DNA from: Sphingomonas sp. LM7 | GTDB lineage: Bacteria > Pseudomonadota > Alphaproteobacteria > Sphingomonadales > Sphingomonadaceae | Reading direction: 5' to 3' | DNA length: 64,000 nucleotides | Assembly (NCBI RefSeq): GCF_002002925.1 | Contig: NZ_CP019511.1 | Location: 2,790,001-2,854,000, forward strand | In this document: piece after piece, positions 31,874-40,797 of the stretch | Layout: every line of letters starts with the position of its first letter | Numbering within the stretch: the stretch's first letter is position 1 | Translations under genes and position numbers: made by a program | The notes under the pieces: model-generated | What the model was told of the DNA's origin: nothing | Databases searched by the model: none | What the model saw: only the letters and a program-made list of their open reading frames with translations

Positions 31874-34513
31874 TCAATTCGCCGGCTTCAGCACTATAGT
31901 CTTAAGATCGACCAGACCAGTGGTATCGGCCGGCACCTTGAACTCGAACACCGTCGGGCCGGCGCCGAGTTCGACGCGATAATCGACTGCGGGCCGCAGG
32001 TTCTGGATCGCGAAACGCCCCACCGAATTGGTGAAGAACGGCAACGGCTCCTTGTCCTTGCCGTCCTTGGCAATCACGCGGCCGCCTGCCAGCGCCACCG
32101 GCTTGCCGTCCGGGAAGGCCAGCACGCCTGCCGCGCTGACGAACGCGTCGGTGCCGATCTTGAGCTTGTAGCCGCTGTGATAGGGCGGGTTTACCCGCGC
32201 CGTGCCAGCACCGATGTCATAGCCGACCGGCGGGTTCTCGACATCGTACTGGATCGGCTGGTTGACGTAGCTGTTGAGATAGCCGTTGACCGCCGCGCCG
32301 AAGGTGCCGCTCTTGCTCATATAGTCGCTGCTGACCAGCGACTGGCCGGCGACGACGCTGTGCCCCTTCAGGTTCTTGTGCGGATAGAGCAGCGCGAAGC
32401 TGTCGTTCACGCGGCGCCCGACACCGACGACGCCATCGGCGAACGCGATCGACGTGCCGACGCGCACCGACGAGACATTGACCTGGCCGAACCCGCCAAG
32501 GTTGGGGCCGTAGCTCGAATGGCTGACCGTCGCATCGAAGCGGTTGGCGATATAATCGACAAAGCCCTGGCCGGCGACGGTGCGCTCGTCGCGCGTCGCG
32601 ACTGCGCCATAGCCGAAGCTGCCGATCCGGTTCGACGAGGCGTGCAGGTACGACAGCGAGCTCGTGTCGGTGCTGCTCTCGTGCCGCGCCTCGAAGCGAT
32701 CGCGGAAGGTCGGCTGGAACACCAGTGCGATGTTGAAGCCGATGCCCCGGCCGCGACCGATGCTGCTGTCGAACTTAGAATATTCGACGCCGGCGCGGAC
32801 GCTGACCCGGCGATCGAAATAATAATTGCCCGAGACGCCGATCCGGTAGCTGTCGTTGCGGTTGCGGCTCTTGAGGTAGCTGCCGGTGATCAGTGCGGAG
32901 AGGCGACGGTCGATCTGGCGGGTATATTGGCCGCTGATCGAGATCGAGCTCGAATTATCCGCCTCGGGCGACGACAGGAAGGCATAGTGGCGCGACAGAT
33001 AGTCAGCGCGGATGCTCGCCGAATCGACCAGCCCGCCGCGATCGATCAGTTGGTCGAGGCCGATGCCCGCGGAATAGCCTTCGCCCACGTCGCGCGAATG
33101 GCTGAGGCCGCCATCGAGCAGCAGCCGCGATCCGCCGCCCAGCACGAACTGGGTCTGCCCGGTCAGCGTCTGGACCTGCGCGCTCGCCTGCAGCCCGACT
33201 CCGACCGCCGGCGCATCGACGAACGCCTTGCGGAAGAAGCCCGAAAACGCGACCGGCCCGTTGTAGACCGGCGAACGGCCGAAATTGTTGCTCGTCGGGC
33301 CGATATAGGCGGCATATTCGAAGTCGCCGGGCATCAGATCGATCGGATCGAGATACTGGCTGTACGCGATCGACTGGACCGATCCCGAATTGTCGCGCAC
33401 TTCGATCTGGACGTCGTTGCTGCCCGCCAGCAGCGGCAGCGAGCTGAAATCATACGAGCCCGCATCGAGCCGAAGCTCGCGATAGAGCACGCCGTTGCGC
33501 AGGATCCGCACGCTGGCGTCGCGCTGGAGCACCAGCTGGCGATTGCCCTGCAGCACCGACGACCGATACGGATCGAAGCGCTGGCGCTGGCGGCTGACGC
33601 CGACGCCGCCCATCTGGACATAGCCCTGCTGGCCGCGAACCTCGGGCGTCAGATCGCCGATGAACCAGCGGCGGTAATCGGCGGGCTCGTCATAGACGAA
33701 GCGCGCATAGTTGCGATCGAAGCGATAGGCGCCGCCGCCAAAGCCCTGATTTCCGAACTGGCCGTCGGCTTCGAGGACGATCCCGCCATAGCGCATCGCG
33801 CCGTTGAGCGCGACCGAAGGCGGGCTGTTGAAGCTGCTGTTCCACGAGCGCGCATAATACGCGTTGATATTCAGGAACGCGGCGAACCCGGCGGGCACCA
33901 GATCGATATTCTCGTCGCCCGGATTGGGCGGCGAGAAGAGCTGCTCGAGCGCGCGGTTCGACGGATCGATGGTGAGCACGACCACGGCGAGGCTGCTCGG
34001 ATCATATTCGAACGAAATGCCCAGTGGCTTGAGATCGTCCGATTCGAGCCGGTCCTTGCCGGCCGCGGCCTTGAGCAGCCGGTCGCGAGCTTCCTGGTTG
34101 AGCAACGGCCCGATCAGAGCCTCGAACGGCTTGCGCTCGGCCTGGAGCCGGTCGTCATAGGTCAGCCGTACCGGCATGTCGCCCAGCGCGCGCTGCTTGA
34201 ACAGCAGCGGAACGGTCATGTCGAGATCGCGGTCGTACGGATTGATGTCCGGCCGGCCAAATTTGCCGATCGGCAGGCTCGACGTGCCCGTCTGACCGAC
34301 CGTCGGCAGCGCGTCGATGTCGGGCTTGGCGCCGCCGGGCAGCGGCACCGACGTCGATTGCTGCGGCGGCGTCGGCGATTGCGTCGGCAGCGGCACCGTC
34401 TGAGGCGGCGTGCCCGGCTGAGTCCGCGGCAGCGGGACCGAGACCTGGGCCGCCGCTGTACCGCTGGTCAGGCAGAACCACGCCGTGGCGCTGAGCAGCC
34501 TGGATCGGTTCAT
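31874..34513 (-). CDS. Outer membrane usher of chaperone-usher pili
   Basis: This 879-residue protein begins MNRSRLLSATAWFCLTSGTA with a signal peptide ending AAAQ. A Pro/Gln-rich linker is followed by the usher barrel: GAMRYGGIVLEADGQFGN, YDEPADYRRWFIGDLTPEVRGQQG, RDASVRILRNGVLYRELRLDAGSYDFSSLPL (plug). C-terminal domains include LAFPDGKPVALAGGRVI and FTNSVGRFAIQNLRP. It secretes and assembles pilins through the outer membrane. The ATG overlaps the chaperone stop as ATGA. It is similar to alternative (sigma/csu-type) ushers. An antisense open frame of 958 codons is spurious. Confidence 0.88.
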   Translation of the reverse strand: MNRSRLLSATAWFCLTSGTAAAQVSVPLPRTQPGTPPQTVPLPTQSPTPPQQSTSVPLPGGAKPDIDALPTVGQTGTSSLPIGKFGRPDINPYDRDLDMTVPLLFKQRALGDMPVRLTYDDRLQAERKPFEALIGPLLNQEARDRLLKAAAGKDRLESDDLKPLGISFEYDPSSLAVVVLTIDPSNRALEQLFSPPNPGDENIDLVPAGFAAFLNINAYYARSWNSSFNSPPSVALNGAMRYGGIVLEADGQFGNQGFGGGAYRFDRNYARFVYDEPADYRRWFIGDLTPEVRGQQGYVQMGGVGVSRQRQRFDPYRSSVLQGNRQLVLQRDASVRILRNGVLYRELRLDAGSYDFSSLPLLAGSNDVQIEVRDNSGSVQSIAYSQYLDPIDLMPGDFEYAAYIGPTSNNFGRSPVYNGPVAFSGFFRKAFVDAPAVGVGLQASAQVQTLTGQTQFVLGGGSRLLLDGGLSHSRDVGEGYSAGIGLDQLIDRGGLVDSASIRADYLSRHYAFLSSPEADNSSSISISGQYTRQIDRRLSALITGSYLKSRNRNDSYRIGVSGNYYFDRRVSVRAGVEYSKFDSSIGRGRGIGFNIALVFQPTFRDRFEARHESSTDTSSLSYLHASSNRIGSFGYGAVATRDERTVAGQGFVDYIANRFDATVSHSSYGPNLGGFGQVNVSSVRVGTSIAFADGVVGVGRRVNDSFALLYPHKNLKGHSVVAGQSLVSSDYMSKSGTFGAAVNGYLNSYVNQPIQYDVENPPVGYDIGAGTARVNPPYHSGYKLKIGTDAFVSAAGVLAFPDGKPVALAGGRVIAKDGKDKEPLPFFTNSVGRFAIQNLRPAVDYRVELGAGPTVFEFKVPADTTGLVDLKTIVLKPAN

Positions 34514-35325
34514 TTCACGAACTTGACGGTGATCGGGCCTGGTCCGAACGCCTTTACCAGCGGCACGCGGAAGATGCGCGTGCCCCCGCCGCCGGGGACA
34601 TAGCCGCTGCCGACGACGCGATTGAGATCTTCTTCGGAAATCAGGATCCGCATCGACTTGCCGGCAACATCCTTGCCTTCGAGCACCCATTTGAGCGCCG
34701 ACATCATCGCGTGGCGACGGCCGGTGTTCTTCATGGTGATCTCGACGCCCGGCACGGTCGGCGGCAGCGGATCGCCCTGCTTCGCCGCGGGCGGCTGATA
34801 GTCGATGGTCTTGACTGCGGTGGCGGCTACATTGGGCTGCGCGTTCGGCGGGGCGACCACGACCAGCGCCTTCATGTGATAGACGACCTGCACCTGCGCG
34901 GCCTGCGCGCCTGCGGTCTGGTCCACCGGAATCGGCAGCTGATTGATCGAGAGATAATAAGCCTGCGAGGTCGGGATATCGGCACCGCCGACCCATTGCA
35001 GGCGAACCACCTGGCGCGCGCCCTGCGGCAGCATGCCCTGGGGCGGAAAGACGATGAAGTCGGCATCGGCGGGCGTCTCGCTGGGGACACCGTTCTCGTC
35101 GAAGCTCAGGCGGGTGATACGAGTCTCGAACGGCAACTTGCCGGCATTGAGATTCTGCACTTCGACGCGCGCCACGGCATCGCTGCCGGTCGTGGTCATC
35201 TCGACGATCATCGGCGAGACGCGCATCGCATAGACCGAGGCGGCGCCGGCGACGAGCGCGGTCGCGACAAAGGCCGAGCGGACGGCAGTCCGCTGGAAGT
35301 TGCTGAACACTGGCGAGGCCCCCAC
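34510..35325 (-). CDS. Periplasmic fimbrial chaperone (PapD-like)
   Basis: This 271-residue protein has a signal peptide ending near VYAM. The chaperone domain has MRVSPMIVEMTTTGSDAVARVEVQN, RITRLSFDENG, and the signature ARQVVRLQWVGG with SQAYYLSINQLPIP. The C-terminal domain ends VPLVKAFGPGPITVKFV. Such chaperones donate a strand to pilins and deliver them to the usher. GTG 35325 begins the frame; GTG 35310 with better ribosome spacing is an alternative start. It is followed by the usher. Confidence 0.85.
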   Translation of the reverse strand: MGASPVFSNFQRTAVRSAFVATALVAGAASVYAMRVSPMIVEMTTTGSDAVARVEVQNLNAGKLPFETRITRLSFDENGVPSETPADADFIVFPPQGMLPQGARQVVRLQWVGGADIPTSQAYYLSINQLPIPVDQTAGAQAAQVQVVYHMKALVVVAPPNAQPNVAATAVKTIDYQPPAAKQGDPLPPTVPGVEITMKNTGRRHAMMSALKWVLEGKDVAGKSMRILISEEDLNRVVGSGYVPGGGGTRIFRVPLVKAFGPGPITVKFVK

Positions 35326-35371
35326 CCCTATGACTGCGCGCGGACTACGCGCGCATTCTTACGCAATACTC

Positions 35372-35400
35372 GAAAGGGGGAGGGAAGTCTCCCCCCCCCC
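35372..35400 (-). terminator. Attenuator-like hairpin with C10 tract between pilin and chaperone
   Basis: On the minus strand the arm GGGGGAG (35389-35395), loop ACTTCC and arm CTCCCCC (35376-35382) are followed by TTTCG. The outer side is a run of ten C (35391-35400, plus strand). The hairpin could reduce read-through from the pilin gene, allowing more pilin than usher to be made. Confidence 0.5.
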
Positions 35401-35435
35401 TCTCTTAAGTCAGCATTACTGCTGGGACGGCTGGA

Positions 35436-36173
35436 TCAGAGAGCCTTGAGCTCAACGGTCAGCGTGTCCTGGTAGTTGCCGGCGACCAGCGCCTTGCCCG
35501 GGGTCGGCGCGAGGATCGCGAGCGACATGTCCGAACGCCATGCACCGCCGGTCCAGACCTTCGACGCGTCGCCGGTGGCGGCGGTCACGGTCTGGGTGCT
35601 GCCGACTGCGCCGGCCGAGGTGTTGGTCGTGCCCTGGAACGTCGCCGCAACCTGGTACGGGATGTTCGCCTGGAACTCGTTCGAGTCATAGCCGCCGGCT
35701 GCGCTGTTGAGCAGGCCCTGCGCGCCGTTCGCCTTCGACAGGGTCACGGTGTTGTTGAAGTTGCAGCCAGCGGTCGTCGAGTTGACGACTGCGGTTGCCG
35801 GCGAGACCATGTCGAACGCGTTGTTCACGTTGGTGTTCGAGTTGGTGTTGACGCCGATCGTGCCGAAGTCGAGCGTGTGCGCCGTGCTGCTGCCGCCATA
35901 GTAGGAGCAATCCTTGGTCACGGTGCCCTTGATCAGCCAGGTGTTGGTGACGGTCGGCGACGCGGTCTGCGTGTTGCCCGAGTTCAGGCCGAACTGGTTG
36001 TAGCCAACGTTGCCGCTGAGGACGAGGCCGATGCCGTAGCCGAGGACCGACGAGTGGCTCGACGTGCCACCGAAGACGCCCGGGGTCTGGCCCGAGAACG
36101 CGATGTCGTCAGCCTGCGCAACGCCGGCGGTCGAAAGCAGCACAACAGCGGCTGCCGAAAGAAGCTTCTTCAT
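35436..36173 (-). CDS. Probable major pilin of the chaperone-usher locus
   Basis: This 245-residue protein begins MKKLLSAAAVVLLSTAGVAQ, with a signal peptide ending in AQA. Mature sequence is rich in Asn, Thr, Ser and Gly (NTNSNTNVNNAFD, GTTNTSAGAVGSTQTVTA). It has two cysteines (KDCSYYGG, AGCNFNNTV) and ends in a strand YQDTLTVELKAL that resembles pilin C-termini in spore-coat-U-type fimbriae. Ribosome site AGTGGGGA precedes the ATG. It lies just upstream of the chaperone gene. A 5-prime UTR hairpin (CTCGGC..GCCGAG) may stabilise the message. Confidence 0.75.
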   Translation of the reverse strand: MKKLLSAAAVVLLSTAGVAQADDIAFSGQTPGVFGGTSSHSSVLGYGIGLVLSGNVGYNQFGLNSGNTQTASPTVTNTWLIKGTVTKDCSYYGGSSTAHTLDFGTIGVNTNSNTNVNNAFDMVSPATAVVNSTTAGCNFNNTVTLSKANGAQGLLNSAAGGYDSNEFQANIPYQVAATFQGTTNTSAGAVGSTQTVTAATGDASKVWTGGAWRSDMSLAILAPTPGKALVAGNYQDTLTVELKAL

Positions 36174-36399
36174 TTTGCAAATCCCCACTTCTGGTCTCGG
36201 CGCCCCCCGGCATCATTGCCGAGTCGTTCACCGACAATTGACGTTTAACAAGTATCCGCAAACATTCAACAATTATTTAGTTTGCGTTAACCACCATAAT
36301 TTCAGTTCTGAAACAATGGTGATGCCGTTTGGACAATACTGTACAGTCTCAGTACGTCCGAATTTCTACCCACTACTCTGGATGGTTAAATACTGGTCT

Positions 36400-37116
36400 T
36401 CAGTTGGGCGCGATCGTGATCTCGATCACTTCCCCATACTGACCGGCCAACAGGCCAGCCTCGCTGGAAACACTGCCAAGACTTAGCTTCAACAGAAGCC
36501 CGTCCATCGCAATGCCGCCCGCGCTCGAAATCGCCTGGCCGCCGAGCAGCGCACGCCCCTCGAACACCTTGGAGATCATCTCGGTGGCCGGGCGGCGCAC
36601 CGGCAGCTCGATGTCGAGGCTGTACGGTACCGTACCCGCATAGGGGCCCTGGCCGTGCGGCATGTCGGAATGGACGAGCGCGCCGTTCTGCGCCTTGATC
36701 AGCATCGTGAAGGGCACGTTGCAGTCGAGCGCGACCTTGGCCGCGGCAACCTTGCCCGGACGCGTCAGGTCGCCGAAGTCCGCCGTCGGGATCGCGCCCA
36801 TCTGGCAGCGCTGGGCAATGCTGCCCTGCACCGAGATGTCGACGGATTTCGCATTGGAGATTTCCTGCGCCGCGGCAGGCGTCGCAAGGGCGCAAGCCAG
36901 CAGCACGGCAGCACTCGCCACACCGGACAGGCGAAGACGCGCCGGGCCAAGGGCCCGAGCCGCAAATCCAACCAGCGATGTCTGGCGATACGCGCCCTCA
37001 GGCGCCTTCCCCGCTATATAGTCCGCCGCTGCGTCCACAACACGAATCGCCGACGCGCCAGAGGCACGAAGACGATCATTGTGCGGACGGCGCGGGCGGC
37101 TCCCCCCGGAGCACAT
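36400..37116 (-). CDS. Second SCPU-type pilin-like protein
   Basis: The mature part is about 170 residues. The hydrophobic signal LSGVASAAVLLACALATPAAAQ precedes ISNAKSVDISVQGSIAQRCQMG, a typical first strand of spore-coat-U pilins, with a second cysteine in VALDCNVPFTMLI. The C-terminus GQYGEVIEITIAP is also typical. The true start is unclear: ATG 37116 gives a long pre-signal stretch, TTG 37125 a longer one, and internal GTGs are possible. It is in the same direction as the pilin gene below. It may be a minor pilin. Confidence 0.6.
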   Translation of the reverse strand: MCSGGSRPRRPHNDRLRASGASAIRVVDAAADYIAGKAPEGAYRQTSLVGFAARALGPARLRLSGVASAAVLLACALATPAAAQEISNAKSVDISVQGSIAQRCQMGAIPTADFGDLTRPGKVAAAKVALDCNVPFTMLIKAQNGALVHSDMPHGQGPYAGTVPYSLDIELPVRRPATEMISKVFEGRALLGGQAISSAGGIAMDGLLLKLSLGSVSSEAGLLAGQYGEVIEITIAPN

Positions 37117-37490
37117 AACCCTCAACTCCCCTCACCGATTAAGCCTTTAATAAGGACTTAATCTGCGACGAGTCGATGGAATTAAGTGGTTAAGCCGTCC
37201 CGGAAGCGCACATCCGGGATTTTACGGAGCGTATTCAAACGGTTGCGGCGTAAATTTTTTCTTAAAGTACGACCGATAGCAGGCGGAATAGACCGTCGCG
37301 GCCCAATTCCCCTGTGCGCGACTCGGCAACCCGTCGAGCCGCATTAACGCTTCACCGCAGGCGGCGGACCATTTTGGAACGGCCTCTTTTCGCCCGGCGT
37401 TGATACATCCTTAGATCATTAACCTTGCGTATCAATCATATTTTCAACGGGAAGTGAGATCAGGCCTGATCCATCAGCAAAGGTGTTACG
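37117..37490. other. AT-rich intergenic region between divergent pilin-like genes
   Basis: I find no coding sequence here. The region has several TTAA motifs, including TTAA-N7-TTAA at 37147-37161, a T-rich run near 37255 (AAATTTTTTCTTAAAG), and ATCATTAACC near 37416. It probably holds two divergent promoters and regulator sites. Confidence 0.6.
37147..37161. promoter_or_regulatory. CtrA-box-like TTAA-N7-TTAA site
   Basis: TTAATAAGGACTTAA fits the TTAA-N7-TTAA spacing of alphaproteobacterial CtrA sites, and another TTAA lies four bases upstream (37139-37142). It lies between divergent pilin-like genes. Binding is inferred only. Confidence 0.4.
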
Positions 37491-37907
37491 ATGCCGATCA
37501 GATCTCTACCCAAGTTCTCTGCGGTGCTCCTGCTGATGTGCGGGACCGCTGCAAGCGCGGAATCGCTTTCGACAGGCACGTTTTCGGTGCGGTTGACCGT
37601 TCCGCTCGTCTGCACGGTGAGCCACCAGAGCGCGATCAGCGCCGCGGGCACCGGCTATCGCCTCGGCGCGCTGCGCGAGTTCTGCAATGCCCCCAGCGGC
37701 TATGCGCTCGTCGTCAACTATGCGCCGGGTTCGATGAAGGGCGCAGTCGTCGCCGTCGGTGAAGAGCGCGTCGTTCTCGACGGTTCGGGCCGCGCGGTGA
37801 TCAGCCAGACGCCGGGTCCGCGCATCCGCGACCGCGAAGTCTTTGCCGAACCGGGCGCCGCCGGGTTCGACACCGACCGCCTCGAGTTCAACATCGAAGC
37901 GTCCTGA
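37491..37907 (+). CDS. Third pilin-like secreted protein, 138 aa
   Basis: The protein has a signal peptide (MPIRSLPKFSAVLLLMCGTA, cleavage near SAES). The mature part begins STGTFSVRLTVPLVCTV and has two cysteines (VCTV, FCNAPSG), ending DTDRLEFNIEAS. Small size and first-strand character resemble minor fimbrial subunits, but no family is firm. It is on the plus strand beside the divergent pilin operon. A strong hairpin follows. Confidence 0.6.
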   Translation: MPIRSLPKFSAVLLLMCGTAASAESLSTGTFSVRLTVPLVCTVSHQSAISAAGTGYRLGALREFCNAPSGYALVVNYAPGSMKGAVVAVGEERVVLDGSGRAVISQTPGPRIRDREVFAEPGAAGFDTDRLEFNIEAS

Positions 37908-37915
37908 AGGGCCGG

Positions 37916-37949
37916 GTCGGGCCCGCGCCGGCAGAGTGGCGGGCCCGAC
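37916..37949 (+). terminator. Hairpin after third pilin-like gene
   Basis: GTCGGGCCCGC-type arms of 10 to 11 bp (about 37916-37926 and 37939-37949) enclose a 12-nt loop and lie 9 bp after the stop codon. There is no T-run. Confidence 0.5.
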
Positions 37950-38020
37950 TGTCCCGGATTGAACCTGCCGGCTTCCGGAAACCGTTTGCGCGGATTCCGG
38001 AACGGTTCTTAGTTGGACGG

Positions 38021-38326
38021 ATGGAAACGCCCGTCGAGCCCAAGGATTTCGCCGAGATCGTCGACACGCTGATCGAGGCGCAGGCAATGCTTGCCTCGTC
38101 GATCTATGTCGACCTGGTCAATCTCGGGCTGATCGACGCCGATGCCGCCGGCCGGCGGCTGCACGCGCTGGGCGATATCGCCGCCAGCCCCCTGCAGCGC
38201 CATCCCGAAGTCGCCGCCGCGCTGGGCAATCGAATCCGCAGTTATGCCGAGGGTTTCGAGCGCGCCGGTCCCGACCGCGCCCGGCCCAGGGCCCGGCTTC
38301 GCATCGTCAACGGCGGAAAAGCCTGA
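38021..38326 (+). CDS. Hypothetical helical protein, 101 aa
   Basis: The protein begins METPVEPKDFAEIVDTLIEA and is predicted helical and acidic in the first part, with a basic end (RARPRARLRIVNGG). It has no signal peptide or membrane segment. It is convergent with the winged-helix regulator gene, separated by 17 bp. Its function is unknown. Confidence 0.6.
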   Translation: METPVEPKDFAEIVDTLIEAQAMLASSIYVDLVNLGLIDADAAGRRLHALGDIAASPLQRHPEVAAALGNRIRSYAEGFERAGPDRARPRARLRIVNGGKA

Positions 38327-38343
38327 GACTGGAGTCGCGAGAC

Positions 38344-38946
38344 TCAGGCGCGCTGGCGCCCGGCCTCCACGGCCGAATCGCCCTGCGCGGGCCGGTTGCG
38401 GCAATATTCGGGCTTGAGCGCCCAGCCCTGGCCCCGCACCGACTGGATGAAATCGCGGCCGCCGCTGGCCAGCTTGAGCTTCTGGCGCAGATTGGACACG
38501 AACACGTCGATCGTCCCGATGGTCGCCTGCTCGCTGCCGGCATAGAGCGCCTGGTGGATGTTCCGGCGCGACACCGGCTGCGGCATCGCCTGCCACAGCA
38601 AGTCGAGGACATGTTTTTCCGACTCGGTCAGCCCGACCTGGCGCCGGCCGACGCGATACTGGTTCTCGTCTTCGCGATAGACCAGCGAATTGAAATATTC
38701 GGCGCGTGTATCGCGCGTCTTGGTCCCACTCTCGAGCGCGGACAGCACCATTCCGACCAGCTCTTCGCGGTGCGAGTCGAGCATCGCCTCAATCCCGGGC
38801 GCGGCATCGGGGCCGGACGCTTCCTGGGCCAGCTCCCCGGCACGCCGGACGAGATCCAGTGCATCGTCGACCGAGCGGCGGCTTTCGATAAGGCGCGCCT
38901 CGCAATCGCGCAGCAGACGGGCGAGCGAGTCGCTACCGGCCGGCAC
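38344..38946 (-). CDS. Winged-helix transcription regulator (OmpR/PhoB-type DNA-binding domain)
   Basis: This 200-residue protein starts at GTG 38946. The N-terminal 90 residues are helical, without a receiver domain or obvious phospho-acceptor Asp pocket. The C-terminal trans_reg_C domain (about 95-185) has the pattern QVGLTESEKHVLDLLWQAM, a recognition helix region IGTIDVFVSNLRQKLKLASG, and the wing FIQSVRGQGWALKP. It lies beside the fimbrial locus. It is a candidate regulator of pilin genes; this is inferred from proximity. Confidence 0.75.
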   Translation of the reverse strand: MPAGSDSLARLLRDCEARLIESRRSVDDALDLVRRAGELAQEASGPDAAPGIEAMLDSHREELVGMVLSALESGTKTRDTRAEYFNSLVYREDENQYRVGRRQVGLTESEKHVLDLLWQAMPQPVSRRNIHQALYAGSEQATIGTIDVFVSNLRQKLKLASGGRDFIQSVRGQGWALKPEYCRNRPAQGDSAVEAGRQRA

Positions 38947-39335
38947 GAAGAGCGTTCCTGAAGATGCGATGCTGCTCAGTCGCCGGGGCTTCGGCCGCGA
39001 TATGGGGCCTATCGAAGTTGATACGCAGCGTATCGGGCGAAACTGATAAAACTTGAGTCACTGTAAGCCACTACCCGTCTAAAGATAACAACGCTCGGGA
39101 AAGCATCGATTTCTTGGGATACACATTCCGCCATTCCTTTAGCGGAAGCAAGTGCTGAAACAATTACCCTATACGACATATGTATAGTTAATTGTTTAAC
39201 AATTGGTTAACAGTTGTTAGCTTTTATTGATTGTTATAGCGCCCCACTAATCGTGCAGATGTCGCATGAATAGGCTGTGGCAGCCGCCGCACGCATGCCC
39301 TTGCCCCATCGGCTGTCCGGGCGTAGCCCGCCCCC
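38947..39335. other. AT-rich intergenic region between regulator and M20 peptidase genes
   Basis: I find no coding sequence here. From about 39040 to 39240 the composition is strikingly AT-rich for this genome. Positions 39187-39219 contain several overlapping GTTAA/TTAAC sites (see the separate entry). This is the likely shared control region of the divergent regulator and peptidase genes. Confidence 0.6.
39187..39219. promoter_or_regulatory. Nested TTAAC palindromes, with CtrA-like TTAA-N7-TTAAC
   Basis: AATTGTTTAACAATT (39190-39204) is a perfect 15-bp palindrome. TTAACAATTGGTTAAC (39196-39211) fits TTAA-N7-TTAAC, the CtrA consensus. TAACAGTTGTTA (39208-39219) is a further palindrome. Multiple overlapping binding sites are likely. 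Confidence 0.5.
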
Positions 39336-40748
39336 ATGACCGACTCCGCAACCCCGCTCGACTATGTCGAGGCCCATCTCGACGACAGCCTCGACCGCCT
39401 GTTCGCGCTGATGCGCGTGCCTTCCATCTCCACCGACCCGGCTTATGCCGAGCATTGCCGGACCGCGGCGCAGCAGCTCGCCGACGAACTGGCCGGGCTC
39501 GGCTTCGCCGCCCGCGTCGCGCCGACGCCCGGGCATCCGATGGTAGTCGCGCATCATGACGGCGACGGCCCGCACGTGCTGTTCTATGGCCATTACGACG
39601 TCCAGCCGGTCGATCCGCTGGATTTGTGGAAGCGCGATCCGTTCGATCCGGTGCTCGAGACGCGCGCCGACGGCAGCAAGGCGATCGTCGGCCGCGGGGC
39701 ATCGGACGACAAGGGCCAGCTACGCACCTTTATCGAGGCATGCCGCGCGTGGAAGGAGACGCAGGGCCGCCTGCCCGTCCGCGTCACCATCCTGTTCGAA
39801 GGCGAAGAGGAATCGGGCTCGGAGAGCCTCGAGCCGTTCCTCCATGCCAATGCCGACGAGCTCAGGGCCGATTTCGCGCTGATCTGCGACACGTCGATGT
39901 GGGATACCGCCACCCCCGGCCTCACCATCGGCCTGCGCGGCATGGCCGGCGGCCAGGTGACCGTACGCGGCCCTTCGCGCGATCTCCATTCGGGGCTGTA
40001 TGGCGGCCCTGCGCGCAACCCGATCCAGGTGCTGACCAATATCCTCGCCGACCTCAAGGACGCCGACGGCCATGTCACGCTTCCCGGCTTCTATGACGGC
40101 GTGCATCCGCTGAGCCCCGAGGTCCAGCAGAGCTGGGACGCGCTCGGCTTCGACGCCAAGGGCTTTCTCGGCGATATCGGCCTCAGCGTGCCCGCCGGCG
40201 AAAAGGGCGTCGGCGTGCTCGAACAGAGCTGGGCGCGGCCGACTGCCGAGATCAACGGCATCTGGGGCGGCTATACCGGCGAGGGCTTCAAGACGGTGAT
40301 CCCCGCCGAAGCGCATGCCAAGATCAGCTTCCGCCTCGTCGGCGACCAGGATCCCGACCAGGTCTGGGCGGCGTTCGAGGACCATGTCCGCGCGCATCTG
40401 CCCGCCGATTGCACCGCCGCGTTCAATGTCCGCGGGGGATCGCGCGCGATCAGCCTGGCAAGCGACAGCCCGCCGCTTGCCGCCACCCGCGCCGCGCTCG
40501 ACGCCGAATGGGGCAAGTCGGCGCTGCTCGCCAGCGGCGGATCGATCCCGGTGGTCAATTCGATCCGCTCGATCCTGGGCATGGACAGCGTGATGGTCGG
40601 CTTCGCGCTCAACGACGACAACATCCATTCGCCCAACGAGAAATACGACCTCAACAGCTTCCACAAGGGCATCCGTTCCTGGGTGCGCATCCTCGGCAAG
40701 CTGGGCGAAATGGTGCCGGCGAAAGCGACCGAACCCGCCGCCGCCTGA
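39336..40748 (+). CDS. M20-family dipeptidase/aminoacylase
   Basis: This 470-residue protein has FYGHYDVQPVDP (first metal His and catalytic Asp), GRGASDDKGQ (bridging Asp), FEGEEESGSESL (catalytic Glu), DTSMW (metal Asp) and a dimerisation domain from about 205. The final metal His lies in NDDNIHSPNEKYDL. All five M20 metal ligand regions are visible. It resembles cytoplasmic dipeptidases of the CNDP type. The substrate is not known. Confidence 0.92.
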   Translation: MTDSATPLDYVEAHLDDSLDRLFALMRVPSISTDPAYAEHCRTAAQQLADELAGLGFAARVAPTPGHPMVVAHHDGDGPHVLFYGHYDVQPVDPLDLWKRDPFDPVLETRADGSKAIVGRGASDDKGQLRTFIEACRAWKETQGRLPVRVTILFEGEEESGSESLEPFLHANADELRADFALICDTSMWDTATPGLTIGLRGMAGGQVTVRGPSRDLHSGLYGGPARNPIQVLTNILADLKDADGHVTLPGFYDGVHPLSPEVQQSWDALGFDAKGFLGDIGLSVPAGEKGVGVLEQSWARPTAEINGIWGGYTGEGFKTVIPAEAHAKISFRLVGDQDPDQVWAAFEDHVRAHLPADCTAAFNVRGGSRAISLASDSPPLAATRAALDAEWGKSALLASGGSIPVVNSIRSILGMDSVMVGFALNDDNIHSPNEKYDLNSFHKGIRSWVRILGKLGEMVPAKATEPAAA

Positions 40749-40797
40749 GCCGTCTTCGGAGTTGACAGCGCCCGGCCCAAGGCCGGATAGGCAGGGC

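Noticed and set aside
31727..34603. 958-codon open frame on the plus strand across the usher gene
   Set aside because: It is antisense to a clear usher with all domains. Its translation is rich in Arg, Asp and Ala in the pattern of GC-rich antisense frames and contains no recognisable motif.
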